A DNA stretch of 64,000 bases from Ophioceras dolichostomum (GCA_003049485.1 PYST01000005.1:246463-310462); one strand, 5' to 3'. Numbered from the stretch's first letter, positions 1-14,254 are shown. Numbers and translations: made by a program. The notes: a model not told the origin generated them from the sequence alone.

Positions 1-197
1 GGCTGGTGGTACAGGAGGGGCGTCGCCGCGGAGTTGAGGAACCTGTTCGTGAGAGACAACGCGTAGAGCGCGGCGCGGCGCTCTTTCGCCTCGGTTTTGT
101 TCCAGAGGCTGTCTGGCCCCGCCAAGTAGCAGTGAGGGCAGAGGAGCTTGACGATGTCCTCGACGAGCGTCACAGGGAGGTGGAGCAGAGGAAACAT
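1..197 (-). CDS. F-box-like protein, N-terminal part (runs off left edge)
   Basis: Reading the reverse complement from an ATG at 197-195 gives 65 uninterrupted codons to the window edge. The protein starts MFPLLHLPVTLVEDIVKLL and later has RRAALYALSLTNRFLNSAA. A short Leu/Pro start, a hydrophobic helix with a V-E-D-I-V core, then 'ALYALSLTNRFLNSAATPLLY', is how many ascomycete F-box and F-box-like proteins begin (the box is followed by 'L.L.n+.l...a.p.lY'). F-box proteins are substrate adaptors of SCF ubiquitin ligases. The C-terminal substrate-binding part lies outside the window, so the target is unknown. The gene is divergent from the DUF6604 gene at 1146. The coding call is fairly firm, the F-box assignment less so. 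Confidence 0.55.
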   Translation of the reverse strand, partial: MFPLLHLPVTLVEDIVKLLCPHCYLAGPDSLWNKTEAKERRAALYALSLTNRFLNSAATPLLYHQ

Positions 198-1145
198 GAT
201 GATGGCTGTCAAAAAGACGAGGAATCCCGTCTATCCGAGTTCGGTTGTTTGATGGTTTGATCAAGTTATTGGCGGCTCATGGCAGTGTCGAGTTGTGAAC
301 AGGGACGCGCAGGTATGAAGCGAGCTTGACCGTTGGAGCGCGTCGCGAAGGGATGAACGCTGATGATACAATTGTGCGCACGTTGGCTGGGTTCTTGGGC
401 CCTTCCAATCTGAGGCAGCAGCGGCCCCTGTTTTTCCAGGGCTGTCCAGTCAACTACAACCCACCAGAGGGTGCATGGCTTGGCGCGGGGTTGGTGTGAG
501 TGGGTCTTGGCATGAGATACTTGGAAAGGCAAGGTGGCTCATCAACACCATGACCTCAAATATCATCGCTTCATGCGAAAATGAATGGACAAATGGAAAG
601 TAGTGATTTTCATGCATGTAGATGTCTATTCCTCAAAAGGAGATCTCTGTCACCGAACAGGAGGGCAGTCGGATCATGCTTCAAGGTCAGAGTGACGAAT
701 AGGGGTAGCAAGTAGCCGGCCATGACTTTCATCTTCTATCATCAACACCATAAATACTATCCCGAAGCTGGAATACAGCTATTCATTACAATACTGGAGA
801 GGCCGTTGCCATGAACAATACGAAACAAGTGGCATTCTTTGCTCACAGAAGCCCACAGAACATGTCCTGACGGAAGAGCCGTTGCAGGTACCACGCCCAC
901 CCGAAGGCCGCGAGCGCGCAGGCAGACGACTGATCTTGTTGAGTGAATGGTTGAGGTGAGAGCGGGGAGAGGAAGAGCAAGCAGCTTTTAAGCGCTTCCC
1001 GCACAATGTTTTCATCTCTCTGAAATTCAAAACTCTCACAGCTCGCCCACTCTTGCCTACGTTCTCCAACTCTCACCCTCGCTCCACCTCGCTCCACCAC
1101 GCTCCACTACGATCGCATCTGAACCACATTCGAGGAGCAGAAGCG
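198..1145. other. Intergenic: divergent upstream region
   Basis: This spacer separates the F-box-like start (minus) from the DUF6604 gene (plus), so it should hold both promoters. Only short mutually overlapping frames are present. No clear repeat or motif was recognised. Confidence 0.5.
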
Positions 1146-3008
1146 ATGGCTAGCAGTAGCAAGTCCATCGCTACAGGCGATGGGGCTCCTGTGACGGGTT
1201 GGGGTATGGATCCCCGTTACGGGCAGTACAAGAGGAGCACCAGTGAGTTCATCACCTGGCTGGTGAGCACCGCCGTACGTTGCGGATACAAGGCCAAGGA
1301 GAAGAGCAAGACTGACTCCAGCACGGCCCCTTCGGATCCGCCTCTGTCCCGATCGGCGAAGGCCGCTACAATGCGGTGTAAAGGCAAGAACGTGCTCGCC
1401 GGGCTAGCGGAGGCCGAGGCGGCGGCTTCGGCTGCCCAATCCCAAACCAATCGCTACGAGGCGTCGACCCGGGATTTAGAGGCAATGATCAGCTTCCTAG
1501 CGCTCGCGCACGAATACATGCCGGACACCGTCCGCTGGTACCTTGACGAGGCCGTTCGGATCCGTGAGGTCTGTGCGACTTGGTACGAGACGCGCGCCAT
1601 CACCTACGATGACGGCGGCCATCGGCATTACATCAGGGTGCTTCGCGACGCCATGGACAAGCTCAGCAATCCCGATACCTTGGTTGCTGCTGGAGACAAA
1701 GGGAAAGGGAAGGCAGTCGAGAAGCCGGCGGAGGGACTTCCGGCGTTGTTCGAGTCAGTTCCCATTATAACATCCCCTCCTCTGAAGCGAGGAGTAATTA
1801 TCGCGAGCGTCGACTAACACCGCAACATTACCATATAATTCCAACAGGAACCTATTTGCCGGCATCAAGCTGCACAAGCCGGAGAAGGCCAAGGAGGCGA
1901 GCGGCCCGCCGGCCGAAAAGGCTAGAGATTCAGGCTCACAGTCTGTCACTGGCCTTGAGCCTGAATACGCCTTGTGCGTACAGGTCGAGCTCGAGCTCGC
2001 CGTGGCCCTTTTCGATATGGACTTGGAGAAGTTCCGGGAGGGTTCCAGCAGGTGGTGAAAAAGGGGATGGGTATTGTGGACATCTCCATCTTCGCTCGTC
2101 TCATCGTCTCCACGGTCTCGGCGCATGAGCAACACCTCTGCGCCCAGTTCCAACCGCCGTTGCCAGCCGACGATAGCTATGACCGTTTGTCCACCATTCT
2201 GGCTGCGAAGCGGGCTGGGAAGGACGCCGTGGACGATGAGTTCATCCTTGGCCGCACCGCACGGATCCTCCAGAAGTTCCACCAACAGGCCGGCTTCGCA
2301 GCATACGAGAATTTGAAGATGCCCCTGTGGCCGGCGAGGGTGACGCGCCTCTCTGGGGAGCTAGGCAAGACCACGAGCCCCGCCACTGAGGGACAGGGCG
2401 TCGATAATGACAACAACGATAACGACGACGACACCCTCCTGACCCAGCTTCTCATGGACTTCCAATCCCGGATATCCACGAGAAGTACTTCGGTTCTCGC
2501 TTCCCCGAGGACCACGTCGAGATCTCCCCGTTGGCTACTGGGGAGGAGGACATCATGGCCCAAGTCCTGCGGCCTCTACGGGTTGAGGGCAAGATGAGTG
2601 TCACCATGGTCTTCACCGCCCAGATACTCCTTGACGTGATCAGCACCCGTCGGGAATCCCTCCCCGGTTTCCATCGGCAGCTGGGGTCGGTTCGGATGCA
2701 CTTCTGGGTCTCAAATACTTTCGGGCCAGACCTGGACGTAAAAGCTGAGGACCAGGACGGCGCATAGGACCACCCAACCGATTTACCGAGGATCTGACGC
2801 CGAATGGGCCGCCATGCAGATCGAGCAGAGCATGCGGATCGTGCGCACACTCGCAAGGGTGCCAAGTCGCGTGCTAGCCACAACAAAGCCTGCCCTGCAG
2901 CAGACTGTCCGAGGATCGGATGGCCGAGCCGTCATTCCGCCCTCACATAAATCACATCTAGCAAGCTATCAGCCCTACACCTATCCGCGTCTTTGGAACG
3001 TTATATAG
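1146..3008 (+). pseudogene. DUF6604-type fungal protein, frameshifted
   Basis: The frame from ATG 1146 encodes MASSSKSIATGDG and then YGQYKRSTSEFITWLVSTA. That Tyr-x-x-Tyr-Lys-x-x-T-x-x-F-x-x-W-L pattern opens the fungal DUF6604 domain, which lies at the N-terminus of large uncharacterised ascomycete proteins. A likely intron runs from about 1756 to 1847 (gtcagt ... ccaacag), and the second exon continues as ENLFAGIKLHKP and then EPEYALCVQVELELAVALF. Three frame changes follow. Near 2045 the frame moves by -1 and goes on as VVKKGMGIVDISIFARL. Near 2465 it moves by -1 again and goes on as IPDIHEKYFGSRFPEDH. Near 2763 it moves by +1 and goes on as AEWAAMQIEQSMRIVRTL, ending at 3006-3008. The two -1 shifts sit at a short G run and a short C run, so assembly indels are an alternative to real decay. 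The family is usually longer, so the 3' end is probably also truncated. Function unknown. Confidence 0.6.
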
Positions 3009-5486
3009 ATAGAGATTCTTTAGAGACCTCTGTGCAGTGACGTTGGGCGGGTAGGTAGATGCAGTTAGCTTCGAATTTTGTTTTGCGCAAAATTTATCTC
3101 TTTGTTATCCAGAGTTCTCTGCCTGCCGCGAAGACAAAGCAAGACTTCCTGTGAATACTAGTACTATCCTCTTTCAAGCAATACCAAAGTTCTGGTGGAT
3201 ACGTGACTGGAACGTCTTCGTAAAGTAGTAGGTAGTACCTACTGATACTCTAGTACTTAGTGCACGTGCTGCCAGTAGTAGCATGAGGGTATGGATAACG
3301 CAGTTCACACCGGAGCCCGAGACAAGGACTAATTATACTAAAAGTGACCCCTCACCGCACGGCGGCTTCCTCTATGTTCCCTATATTCACAGGCCAACCA
3401 AGTTCTTGACAGTGGCCGAATTAAGCTTATGTTCACGCCTCTCTGCGATGACATGGCTTTGGCGTGACGAAGGCCGCAACCGCCAGGCTCGATTGCGATT
3501 GTATGACAGTCGTGCTAGAGGAGTATAACTTCGGCTCCGTAAACGGGCCTAGTTGCGAGGAATGTCTCGGGCCTTACCGTGGAGGCTACTGCCACGTCGT
3601 GGTGTAGCGTGAGTGCGGTCCAGATCTGCACCTGCAAAAAGCTGTGCTTGTTCTGTCAGCAGTGGGGTCAAGATCGCGTATGTCGTCCTTTCAATGTAGG
3701 GAGGGAGGCAGGGAGGCGGATGTTACCACGACTATGTTTCTGGGTCACAAGGCGCAGAAGGGAAGAGCACTCATGGCGGGAGAATGTCCACTAGAGCCCT
3801 CCATAACCGTGAGCGGTGGTTGTGCAAGTTAGGCTAAATCAATGTCTTCGTGGCCTGTTGTTTGATTGACACGCTACGGGTAGACGCCAGCGGGACTCAG
3901 CTGGCGGCGCTTGCCACAAAGATGAGGCGACAGAGCGTCTTCAAGATGCTCACCGTCAAAGCCTAGTACCTTCCTTGTTCCAGGCAGGAACTGTCAGTTT
4001 TCCAAGATGTGATGTAGCTGGGCGTCCACCTCCGACCTTCGCTGCTTTGGAAATGCGGTCAGCGGCGGTGGCTGTTGCACGGTTGGTGATCTGGGCTTCA
4101 GGGCTTTGCGAATGCTGCCGAGTAACAGAATAGAAGGGGAGGCATGCGTGGGCATATGGAAGCTGCTGTTGGAGGGAGGGGAAGGGGTGCATGCTTGGTA
4201 TCGACAGGAATCTGATGGTGCCTGGCCCAAAGATCTTCCGCGTTGCTGCAGAAGCTCGGGGGAGTTTTCCAAGCTCTTTGCTTGATTCCTTGCCTCCTGT
4301 TTACGCTGAGGGTGTGGCGTCGACCCCCCATGCTACCCAGCTGAGGAGCACCGGGAGTGGCTGGTACCTCGTGGCGGACCACAGAACAATAACAAAGCAA
4401 GACCCCGACCTACTTCTCCGCTTTTCTTTGATTTCACCTTTCCAACCACCGGTCCTTCCCACAAACCTCTCACAAAAATTCAAATCTCAATATGAAAACC
4501 CCTCTCGCCCTCGCCTCAACTCTCCCGCTTTGAGTCCTGCGCCCTCGCTGACATTTTTTCTATTTCGTATCAGGTCAAGCAACTCCTGGGACGCAGGAGC
4601 AAGCCCGGAGAGGGGCATTCAACGGGAAGACGCGCGAGGTAAGCAACATGACCTTCCTGTCTCCTGTCGGATCAGAGAACGTGAACACTTGCCCCAGCAC
4701 TTCACCAACAACAACCATGAAACAACTGTCACCCATTTATGCCGCTTTCATTTTCACCTGGATCATCCCGTTCTCCTGATCAGTAAGGAACGGCGGAGGG
4801 ACCGCGCATGCTTCTGCTCAACCGGAAACCCTCGCCTAGAAGGGCGTGTCCTGGCCGCGATATTCGCAAACGACTCCTGCTACGATGCTCACAACGGCGC
4901 TCACTACGACACACCTCAAGTGCGGTGGTGATCATTAGAAGTAGCTTCTCTGACATGGGTTCAACTTTTATTGCAGAGCAAGGAAAGCACGATGGGATCC
5001 CACAAGGATGACACGATTCGAATGTCAAGCAAAAAGAAGAAGAATGGAAAGGAAAGGGGGAGAAAAGAAAAGGAAAGAAAAAAGAAAGAAAAAGAGAGGA
5101 AGAAAAAAGAAAAAAGAAAAAGGAATAAAAGGGAAAGATGGGCAGCCCTGCTGGGTGCACGAGGGTGTCCGCGCCTTCACCCAGCATGGCTGCAAATACA
5201 AACATGAGATGCCGTCCTGTCTGGGCCCCGCCATGGCGGTTCGCTAGGGTACTAAGGTAAGGACATGAGTCCTTCAGAGGAACACACTACCTAGTCTTGT
5301 GCCCACGGACACGAGCAGCACGCTTCCCTCAGCCGCCAAGATGTCGGATTATATCAACCCGTGTTCTTCGCCTATTGTTACGATAGGCAACCTCTTCCAT
5401 CCATCTGCATGACGCCGCGTCTTCTGCCCCTTACCCCTGAGGCTCTGACCAAATTAAATCCGCTAACCAGCCCTCTCTCCTTTCTG
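3009..5486. other. Intergenic spacer without a clear gene
   Basis: No frame here has convincing coding character. At 3150-3290 there are many short TAGTA/AGTACT-type repeats, including small inverted repeats. A frame ending at 4929-4931 has a Cys-containing tail (ACFCSTGNPRLEG, then DSCYDAHNG) that could be the last exon of a small secreted protein, but no upstream exon could be joined to it with confidence. A purine-rich low-complexity tract follows at about 5027-5131. Confidence 0.4.
5027..5131 (+). repeat. GA/A-rich low-complexity tract
   Basis: About 105 bases are almost entirely A and G (imperfect AAGAAAGG-type units). The lysine-rich frames across it are products of composition, not genes. 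Confidence 0.8.
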
Positions 5487-5681
5487 CTAGTCGTCGTCCT
5501 CCTCATCCTCCTCGTCCGACAGCCCCCAGATGTACTGGTACGCCCGCGCGGGCGGCTGGCCAGGCTCCGGGTCCGAGATACCCCCGAAGGCCTCGTCGGC
5601 TGGACCGTCGCGTTCCGCCGGCGCCGGCGCTTGCAAAGAGTCATCGCCAGCAGAGCGCGACGGTCGAGCCCGAGACGATGC
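5487..5681 (-). CDS. Possible C-terminal exon of an unrecognised acidic protein
   Basis: On the minus strand 65 codons are open between an in-frame TGA (5684-5682) and a TAG (5489-5487). The peptide includes DEAFGGISDPEPGQPPARAY and ends in QYIWGLSDEEDEEDDD. An acidic Asp/Glu tail after an aromatic motif is a common fungal C-terminus. No ATG and no strong splice acceptor lie in the frame, and the opposite strand is also open, so this may be a remnant or chance. The product is not recognised. Confidence 0.2.
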   Translation of the reverse strand, partial: ASSRARPSRSAGDDSLQAPAPAERDGPADEAFGGISDPEPGQPPARAYQYIWGLSDEEDEEDDD

Positions 5682-5982
5682 TCACTCCTGCCGAGCCTTA
5701 CGATGGTGCTTGCGACTTCAAGCAGCCTAAGTACCAGGCCTGCTCTCACGACGGTCTAAACCCAGCTCACATTCCCTATTCATTAATAACAGCTAGATCT
5801 CGCTGGTTAGAGAGTCAAAAAAGATAGATAGGTGAGAGCGATATCGATTACCCAAGATTATCACCGTCCGTAACCCTTCAGTGCCTCTAACCGTGGTCAC
5901 ATTAGTCACCGCTAACATCGAGACACCTTCAACCCTCGCACCTACCAAAAATTGGTGACACCCCTGGTGGCTGTGGTTTCAG

Positions 5983-6543
5983 GATTCTTGAGGCCTTGTG
6001 GCGCCTCGTCGTCACCGCCGCCGTCGACACCACTGAAGGGAAGCGTGTCGAGTCCCCTGTTCACACCGCAGATCGTATTCAAGGCGTCATACACTCAACA
6101 GCGGCCGAGTACTCGCCGTTCGAGTCGTCATCTTGATTCAACCAAGTTGCGGGCAGTCCAGGATCTGGGAACACCTCCCCTAACCTTCGGACGGGGACGC
6201 GGTCAAGCCCCTCAAGAAACCTTCCACATCCGGTTTGGAACCGCATTCAGCTTCAGACATGGTCTGTCAAGGTTCGTTTACCTCCCCTACCATCCCACGT
6301 TATCTGTCGAGCATGCCCTAACAAACTTCTCCCTAGCTGCTCGAGCGCCAGACGATCGAACAAACCGGCTTGTTGCCACGCCCACATCGGGCACCTGGCA
6401 CAAAGGGCGACCTCATCCCATCAGCGCCCGGCGACGGCAAATACATTCGCACGCCCGGCCAGCCCAAGTACAACTCCCGGCAAATCGACGAGAGTCCAAG
6501 GGACAGCCCTCACGAGAGTCTCCACGGCGCAATATCAGAGTAG
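5983..6543 (+). pseudogene. Probable gene remnant, two exon-like segments, unknown family
   Basis: After a possible acceptor (tggtttcag, ending 5982) one frame reads ILEALWRLVVTAAVDTTEGK and then DRIQGVIHSTAAEYSPFESS. It meets a TGA at 6134-6136 and continues in the same frame as FNQVAGSPGSGNT to WNRIQLQTWSVK. A well-formed short intron follows at 6272-6336 (gttcgt ... branch-like CCCTAAC ... ctccctag). The next segment (6337-6543) has KLLERQTIEQTGLL and ends HESLHGAISE at a TAG. Frame continuity across the intron supports a former gene. The TGA could be a C-to-T change of CGA. A competing frame starting at 5952 is also open, so the call is tentative. Confidence 0.3.
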
Positions 6544-6844
6544 GAGGTCAAAGTCTACATCAACACAATCCCACTCCGAAGGAGGCCGTTTCCAAGGCTG
6601 ACAAGCTCAAGCCAGGTCTTCGCCACCCATCGACTCAAGATCCGACCCCCAACCTCCTGTGGACATCAACGAAAGCAATCTGCATCTGCCCTGCCTGAGT
6701 GGCAGGTGGCCGAGTTTCCATCGATTGGTTGCTCGCCTGGGATGCTTCTCTTCTCTTCTCAACGACCATCCACCGCGTTCTCTTGGACTTGGTAGACACC
6801 CGGACGCACCAGTTCCCCCCTCTCGTCCAAATTCCAACAAATAG

Positions 6845-7291
6845 AAAAGGGAAAAGAAAAAGAAAAAAAAGAAAAGAGAAAGGAGAAAGAAAAAAAAGGG
6901 GGAGGGGGGGGGGAAGAAAGTCAGCGCCGCTTCCGGCAGTGGCGTTGCCGAAGTCCGAAGTTGTAGGAGGCCACATCCCAAAGGGGCGGAGGCCGCCTCC
7001 GTCGGTAACCTCGTACGCCAGACTTCGCGGGCTTCGGTCGAGTCGCAGCAGTATCTGCTCAATCTACTGAATCGGCCGAAGCCCAGCCAGAACGAGCCCG
7101 CGGCCGACGCGCCGCAGCAGAGTACACTCACGCCCCAGTCTCTGAGGCGGCGAACGAGCCTGCTCGAGAGAGCACACAAGAGCCTTCCTCCTCCTCTTCC
7201 TCCACTCCGTCTACACGGCCTCGTCCACCTGCAGGCCCATCGGCCTCCTCCTCCTCCTCCTCTTCCTCCACTCCATCCACCCAACCGATGA
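6845..7291 (+). pseudogene. Open frame with leucine-rich motif, no start codon
   Basis: One frame is open from after a TAG near 6842 to a TGA at 7289-7291 (about 148 codons). It begins in a Lys/Arg/Glu-rich stretch encoded by a GA-rich tract and then reads SVGNLVRQTSRASVESQQYL, LNLLNRPKPSQNEP and TLTPQSLRRRTSLLERAHK before a proline-rich end. The QQYLLNLLNRPKPS part resembles short helical leucine-rich motifs in disordered tails such as that of Dcp2, but no Nudix domain is visible nearby, so I do not assign it. It may be a downstream exon of the same broken gene as 5983-6543, or chance. Confidence 0.22.
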
Positions 7292-7792
7292 TCTCCTCGC
7301 GCAGTTCCGTCGTACCACCAAGCGAACCAGTCGCAGTACTACGAGCAGCCTCAGGAGGGTTCCCTCCCGCCTTTCCGGTAAGTAGGAAATAGGAAGCTCA
7401 GACTCCCACCAACTGCGCTCCGGCGATTCGGTACTGACGCCCTCCAAGAAGGTTTGCCATCCATAGCAATGGCGTTGGACGTCCGTCTGGAGGCCGTGGG
7501 TGGTTTCAGTCACCTCGTAGCTCCAGGCGAAGCAATCGCAGCCTCCTCTTCCTCCTCCTCCTCCTCCTCCTCCCCATCAACAACATCAATCGCGGTTTTC
7601 ATACGTCCAAAAAGGCCTGGACACTCCAGAAAGCGACAGCGATCCGCCACTTCTCGGCGGGTCGCCGTCGCTTTCTTCGACTTCACGGAGTACAAAAAAT
7701 GTCTTGGTCCACCACCACTCCGGCCGGTCGAACCATCTGGGACGACATGGGGTAGACGGTGAGAAAAGGGAGGGTGGGATGAAGAGAGAAAG

Positions 7793-10263
<2,471 letters not shown>

Positions 10264-11175
10264 ATGGCTACCACCACCGCGACGACTCCCAAGAAGACTA
10301 TCCTCTTCCTCGGCGCCACAGGCGGGTGCGGCCTTGCCGTCCTCCGCCGATCCCTTGCGGCCGGCCACACCTGCATCGCCCTCTGCCGCACACCATCCAA
10401 ACTCACCTCAAAGCTGGCCGGGACCGACGACGGTAGTAGCACTGCGCCCGCGCCCGCGAACCTCTCTATCACCCAAGGCGACGCCTGCGACGTCGAGGCA
10501 GTCCGCCAGGCCCTCGAGCAGCACCGCACCTCAGACAACTCATCCACCCCAGCAGTCGACATCGTCGTCTTCGCCATCGGCGGCGCCTTCGACTTCAAGC
10601 GCATGACCAACACCGACCCGGACGTGTGCCGTCGCGCAATGGAGACGCTGCTCTCCGCGCTCGCTGCAACCTTTCCTTCGTCTTCCTCTACTTCTTCCTC
10701 CGCCTCCACTTCTACCTCTACTCCGTCTCCGTCTCCGAGCTGGCCCCGCATCATAGCCATCAGCACAACAGGCATCTCCTCCCTCGGCCGCGACGTGCCC
10801 GTCGCCTTCCTGCCGATGTACCACGTGATGCTGAAAGCGCCGCACAAGGACAAGCGCGCGATGGAGGCTCTGCTCATCGACTCCTCCCCGGCGGCCGCCG
10901 CAGCCGGGGGGTGGACGCTCGTGCGGCCGAGCCTGTTGGTCGATGTGGAAGTAGAAGAGCAGGGTGATGCCAAAGAAGAACAGCAGCATACGCAAAAGAA
11001 GCGGAAGGTGAGGGTGGGCATCGAAGATCCAGTCGCGAAGAAGAGGGTGGAGAAGGGAGGGGTCGGGTACACGATCTCGCGCGAGGCGGTGGGCGGGTGG
11101 ATGTTTGAGAATTTGATGGAGGGGGATGGGGATGATGAGAGGTGGAGGAATAAGGCTGTGACTATCACTTGGTGA
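10264..11175 (+). CDS. NAD(P)-binding Rossmann-fold protein (atypical SDR / NmrA-like)
   Basis: An intron-less 303-aa protein. Residues 11-27 are KTILFLGATGGCGLAVL, a beta strand followed by the G-A-T-G-G-x-G dinucleotide-binding turn typical of NAD(P)H-binding (PF13460-like) atypical short-chain dehydrogenases. The Asp/Val-rich strand DIVVFAIGGAF and the later PMYHVMLKAPHKDKRAMEAL ... WTLVRPSLL segment match the usual order in these proteins, where the Tyr/Lys pair and the 'RPs.L' strand follow. A low-complexity Ser/Thr insertion lies near residues 139-160 and a charged insertion (DVEVEEQGDAKEEQQHTQKK) near 225-245. Family members act as oxidoreductases or redox-sensing regulators, usually cytosolic. 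The substrate cannot be read from the sequence. The start is the first ATG of the frame, closely preceded by CA-rich leader DNA. Confidence 0.85.
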   Translation: MATTTATTPKKTILFLGATGGCGLAVLRRSLAAGHTCIALCRTPSKLTSKLAGTDDGSSTAPAPANLSITQGDACDVEAVRQALEQHRTSDNSSTPAVDIVVFAIGGAFDFKRMTNTDPDVCRRAMETLLSALAATFPSSSSTSSSASTSTSTPSPSPSWPRIIAISTTGISSLGRDVPVAFLPMYHVMLKAPHKDKRAMEALLIDSSPAAAAAGGWTLVRPSLLVDVEVEEQGDAKEEQQHTQKKRKVRVGIEDPVAKKRVEKGGVGYTISREAVGGWMFENLMEGDGDDERWRNKAVTITW

Positions 11176-14100
11176 GGAGTCAACCAGAGGGGGATGGGGA
11201 GGCTGGGGGAGATGAACTGGACGGAGACTGGGATAGATGGGATGGCATCTTCGGCATCCATGCCGTCCCGTCTTCGACGGATTTTGGGCTTCGTGCCTTC
11301 CTACCTGGATAAAGGGGGATTTAGTTTAGTTGATTGGATACTGGTAGATCTGGTCGGGTTTTTCGCCGCTGGGAGTTTAGGTTATGGAGTCTTTTGTGGT
11401 CAGAGGAAGAGAGAGCGAATGGAGCTATTCCTTCTTGTCTTTGGACCTAAATCTCGGCCCGGCTCCTTGTTCGGGAGAGCACAGCAACAACGTTTCCTTG
11501 CAGAGAGCACTGCCCTTTCGGCGTTTCGGATCACTTGGTCCCCGCTGCCGCAAGGGATAGCTCAGCATGCCTTAATGATCATAATAGAGCACAAGAGTTA
11601 CAGCTTTAGTACGGGCAGATTCGGTAGGACAAGAATGGAAACACTTGGCTTCCGTTTTTGCCTACCAGCAGCTGCACATGGCAAGGCTGTACTCCAAGCA
11701 TGCATGTTTGAGGATCTGCCAACGGCTCTTGCCACCGTTACACTCGACGAAGGGAGGAAGGAAATTCGGTCGGACCTGGCAGGTTGGACCAAGAGGAGCG
11801 GCTTCCGTCACCGCCGTTGGGTCGATGTCTGCGGTCGGCTTCCCATCGAGATTGTCGCCCAAACGCCGTGATGGAAGGGGCGTGATAAAACTGGAGGTGT
11901 GGACAACCCCACCGCGTCGAGCTTGCTTGCCGTAGCGTGGGAACGGATCGTAGGAAAATTGCAGGTTCAGGCGAGGAGGGGTGCGGCGGCGGCGTGCGAT
12001 GATCGACCGGTACCTGAGAAAAGAAAACTTGAGTTCTCCCCTGTAGGACTCTCTCCTGGCGGCCGTTCTGGGCGAATTAATTTGTTTCCTTCTTCACCGA
12101 TTAAGCGTGTTTCATCTTCTCTTGCAGTGCCGCTTCCCTGGTCCAATGGAAGCGGAGTGGTGGGAGAGGGAATGAGGGGTTCCCATTTCGCTGGTTCCTG
12201 GTGGTCGGCGGCACAACTGGGCATCACGTCACTCAATGATTCCTGCCAATTCAGCGGCAGCCTACTAGACGCGGGCGGCCAGGACACAGCAGTGTTGAGT
12301 CAGGCATGCATTTGCATTTGCATGCAAGAGCGTGCGGCGGCCAGTTCGAGTGGTCGACAATTCCCGACGGCACAGCTTCGCTTGTGACCTTGCTCTTGCG
12401 AGCTTTCGGCATCCTTTGCTTCTTCCCCTGAAAACGCCGCAACTAGCGCGGTTCACGAAGTCGGGGCGGCCGGCGTACAGCGCCAGCGGGAGGCTCGGCC
12501 GCTTCTCCCTCCCCTCTTTCCTTTCCTGCCCCGACAGACTCATTCACCCGTCATAGGCACGAATTATGCACAAGCAAGAACGAGGGCGGCTGCCGGAGGC
12601 GTTGGCGGCCTGATGCTTCAGCCATCCTTATAGACTCATCTCCTGACACCTGGCCGGGACCCGAAGCTGTAGCTTGGTGATGAAATATGGCCGCGGAGAG
12701 GCAGATGGGGAGGGTGCAAGCTTGGGCTTCTATCTTTGGCCACTGGACTGGAGATTGCCGTGCCCAGAAGCTAACAGTGTAGGTGGGGCTTCCCGTTAGG
12801 CGGGGGGGAATGCGGGCAAGTTCGTCCTCTGGAGAATTCGGGCTCTTTCGTAATTCCCTTCTCACTCGGTTCATCGGGCGAGATCGCTGCCGTGGACCTC
12901 CTCAAATCCCTAGGCCTTCCAGCCTGCCTGCTCTCGTTGCTCGCATTCGGTGGGGGCCCTTTTTGACTGCCTGAGGGATGCGCCCAGCTCACCTCAACCT
13001 GCGCCAACAACACTGCCCGCGCCACTGCGAGCCAGCGACTCACAGCGTTCCGGCGTTCTTGGCTTGGGGATTGCGGGTCGCCGAAGCCTATGCCCAGCAG
13101 TGGCCCCTGATAATCCCCATTTGTGCATGCCATGACCCGCCCCTCTTTCTCCTCCAACCAAGCAGCTCCCCTTTCAGGGTTCATCTTCGACCTTGCAGCT
13201 CTCGCGGAAAGAGGACGGCCAACAATTGGGGGAGAAAGGGAGCCCCCCGGAGAAGGTAGCGGAAAGGTGCAGCGGGCAAGCGGCTCCGGTTGACTAACAA
13301 CACATGCCGCATTTCGTCCCTTCGTTGCAAGCCACGCCCACCAAAAAGAAATTCTAGCCCCCATCCGCCTCTTTTGAGCGAGGGTCGAGCGTTTCAGGCG
13401 GGATGCGCAAAGTTGGTCCAGCAGTCTGGCCACGAGTTCGTTCCCGTCCATCGGATGGTTGAGCAAGCGCTCCCCCGGCTTCTATCGCCCCGTGTGGGCA
13501 GTGCTCTTCCTACCTTGGCTTCTAGGCCCCATCTCACATCAGGGTGAGAATATACGGCTGCGCACATCGAAAGCCCAAATGGTTGGATCTGGGTCGGGCT
13601 TTGCTGACCTTGGCTCGTCAATCCTGGCTTTGTCAACGGGAACGAGGGCACAGCATTGCGGAGGGATGGCCGCCGCGGCCGATATGAATGGCCACGGTTC
13701 CCCCTCGACCTGCTGCCCTCTCGAGAGAAGATCTTCATCCACGATAGGCCTCTCCCCTTTGTTTTGTGCATTCCTCTTCTTCCTACACCACCTCCTTTCT
13801 CTTCCTCTTGAACGGGCACGCCCTTTGTTCTTGGTCACTCGTTGTTTGTCAGCTAGCGGCCCATTCACCCATTCGTTTCTCTCCTGGGCTCGAACATCCC
13901 GCCACCGAGTCAGACCATTCATTGTTTTCCCTTCGTCTTCCTCAGACACTCCCTTACAACAGAGAGTGACCCCCTTGCAGAGAAAGCATTCATCTGTTTC
14001 TTTTATCTCAGGAGTGTGCCTTTAAGATATCGTTATCACCCTTGACTCTGACCAGCGACTTTGACTGCTCGCGTACAAATACATACCAACACCTCTAGCA

Positions 14101-14254
14101 TTCCGGGGCGTACCTTTCTTTCTCTCTCCACCATTCCCTCTACACTCTCGTTATACGTCGACACTCATATTCTAGATATCTCTCCTAGAGATCTCCATCT
14201 TCATATTCTCCCCGGTATCCTTTCTTTTCTACATTACTGAGATACACAGAAGCA
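11176..14254. other. Intergenic spacer between SDR and lactonase genes
   Basis: Several frames of 90-230 codons exist on both strands but overlap each other and lack family-like sequence or splice support. The last 300 bases before 14255 are pyrimidine-rich (CTTTCTCTC tracts), as expected for a promoter and 5' leader of a strongly expressed fungal gene. Confidence 0.5.

Noticed and set aside
12771..13466. 231-aa minus-strand ORF
   Set aside because: Several frames on both strands are open here, with no recognisable motif or codon bias favouring one.
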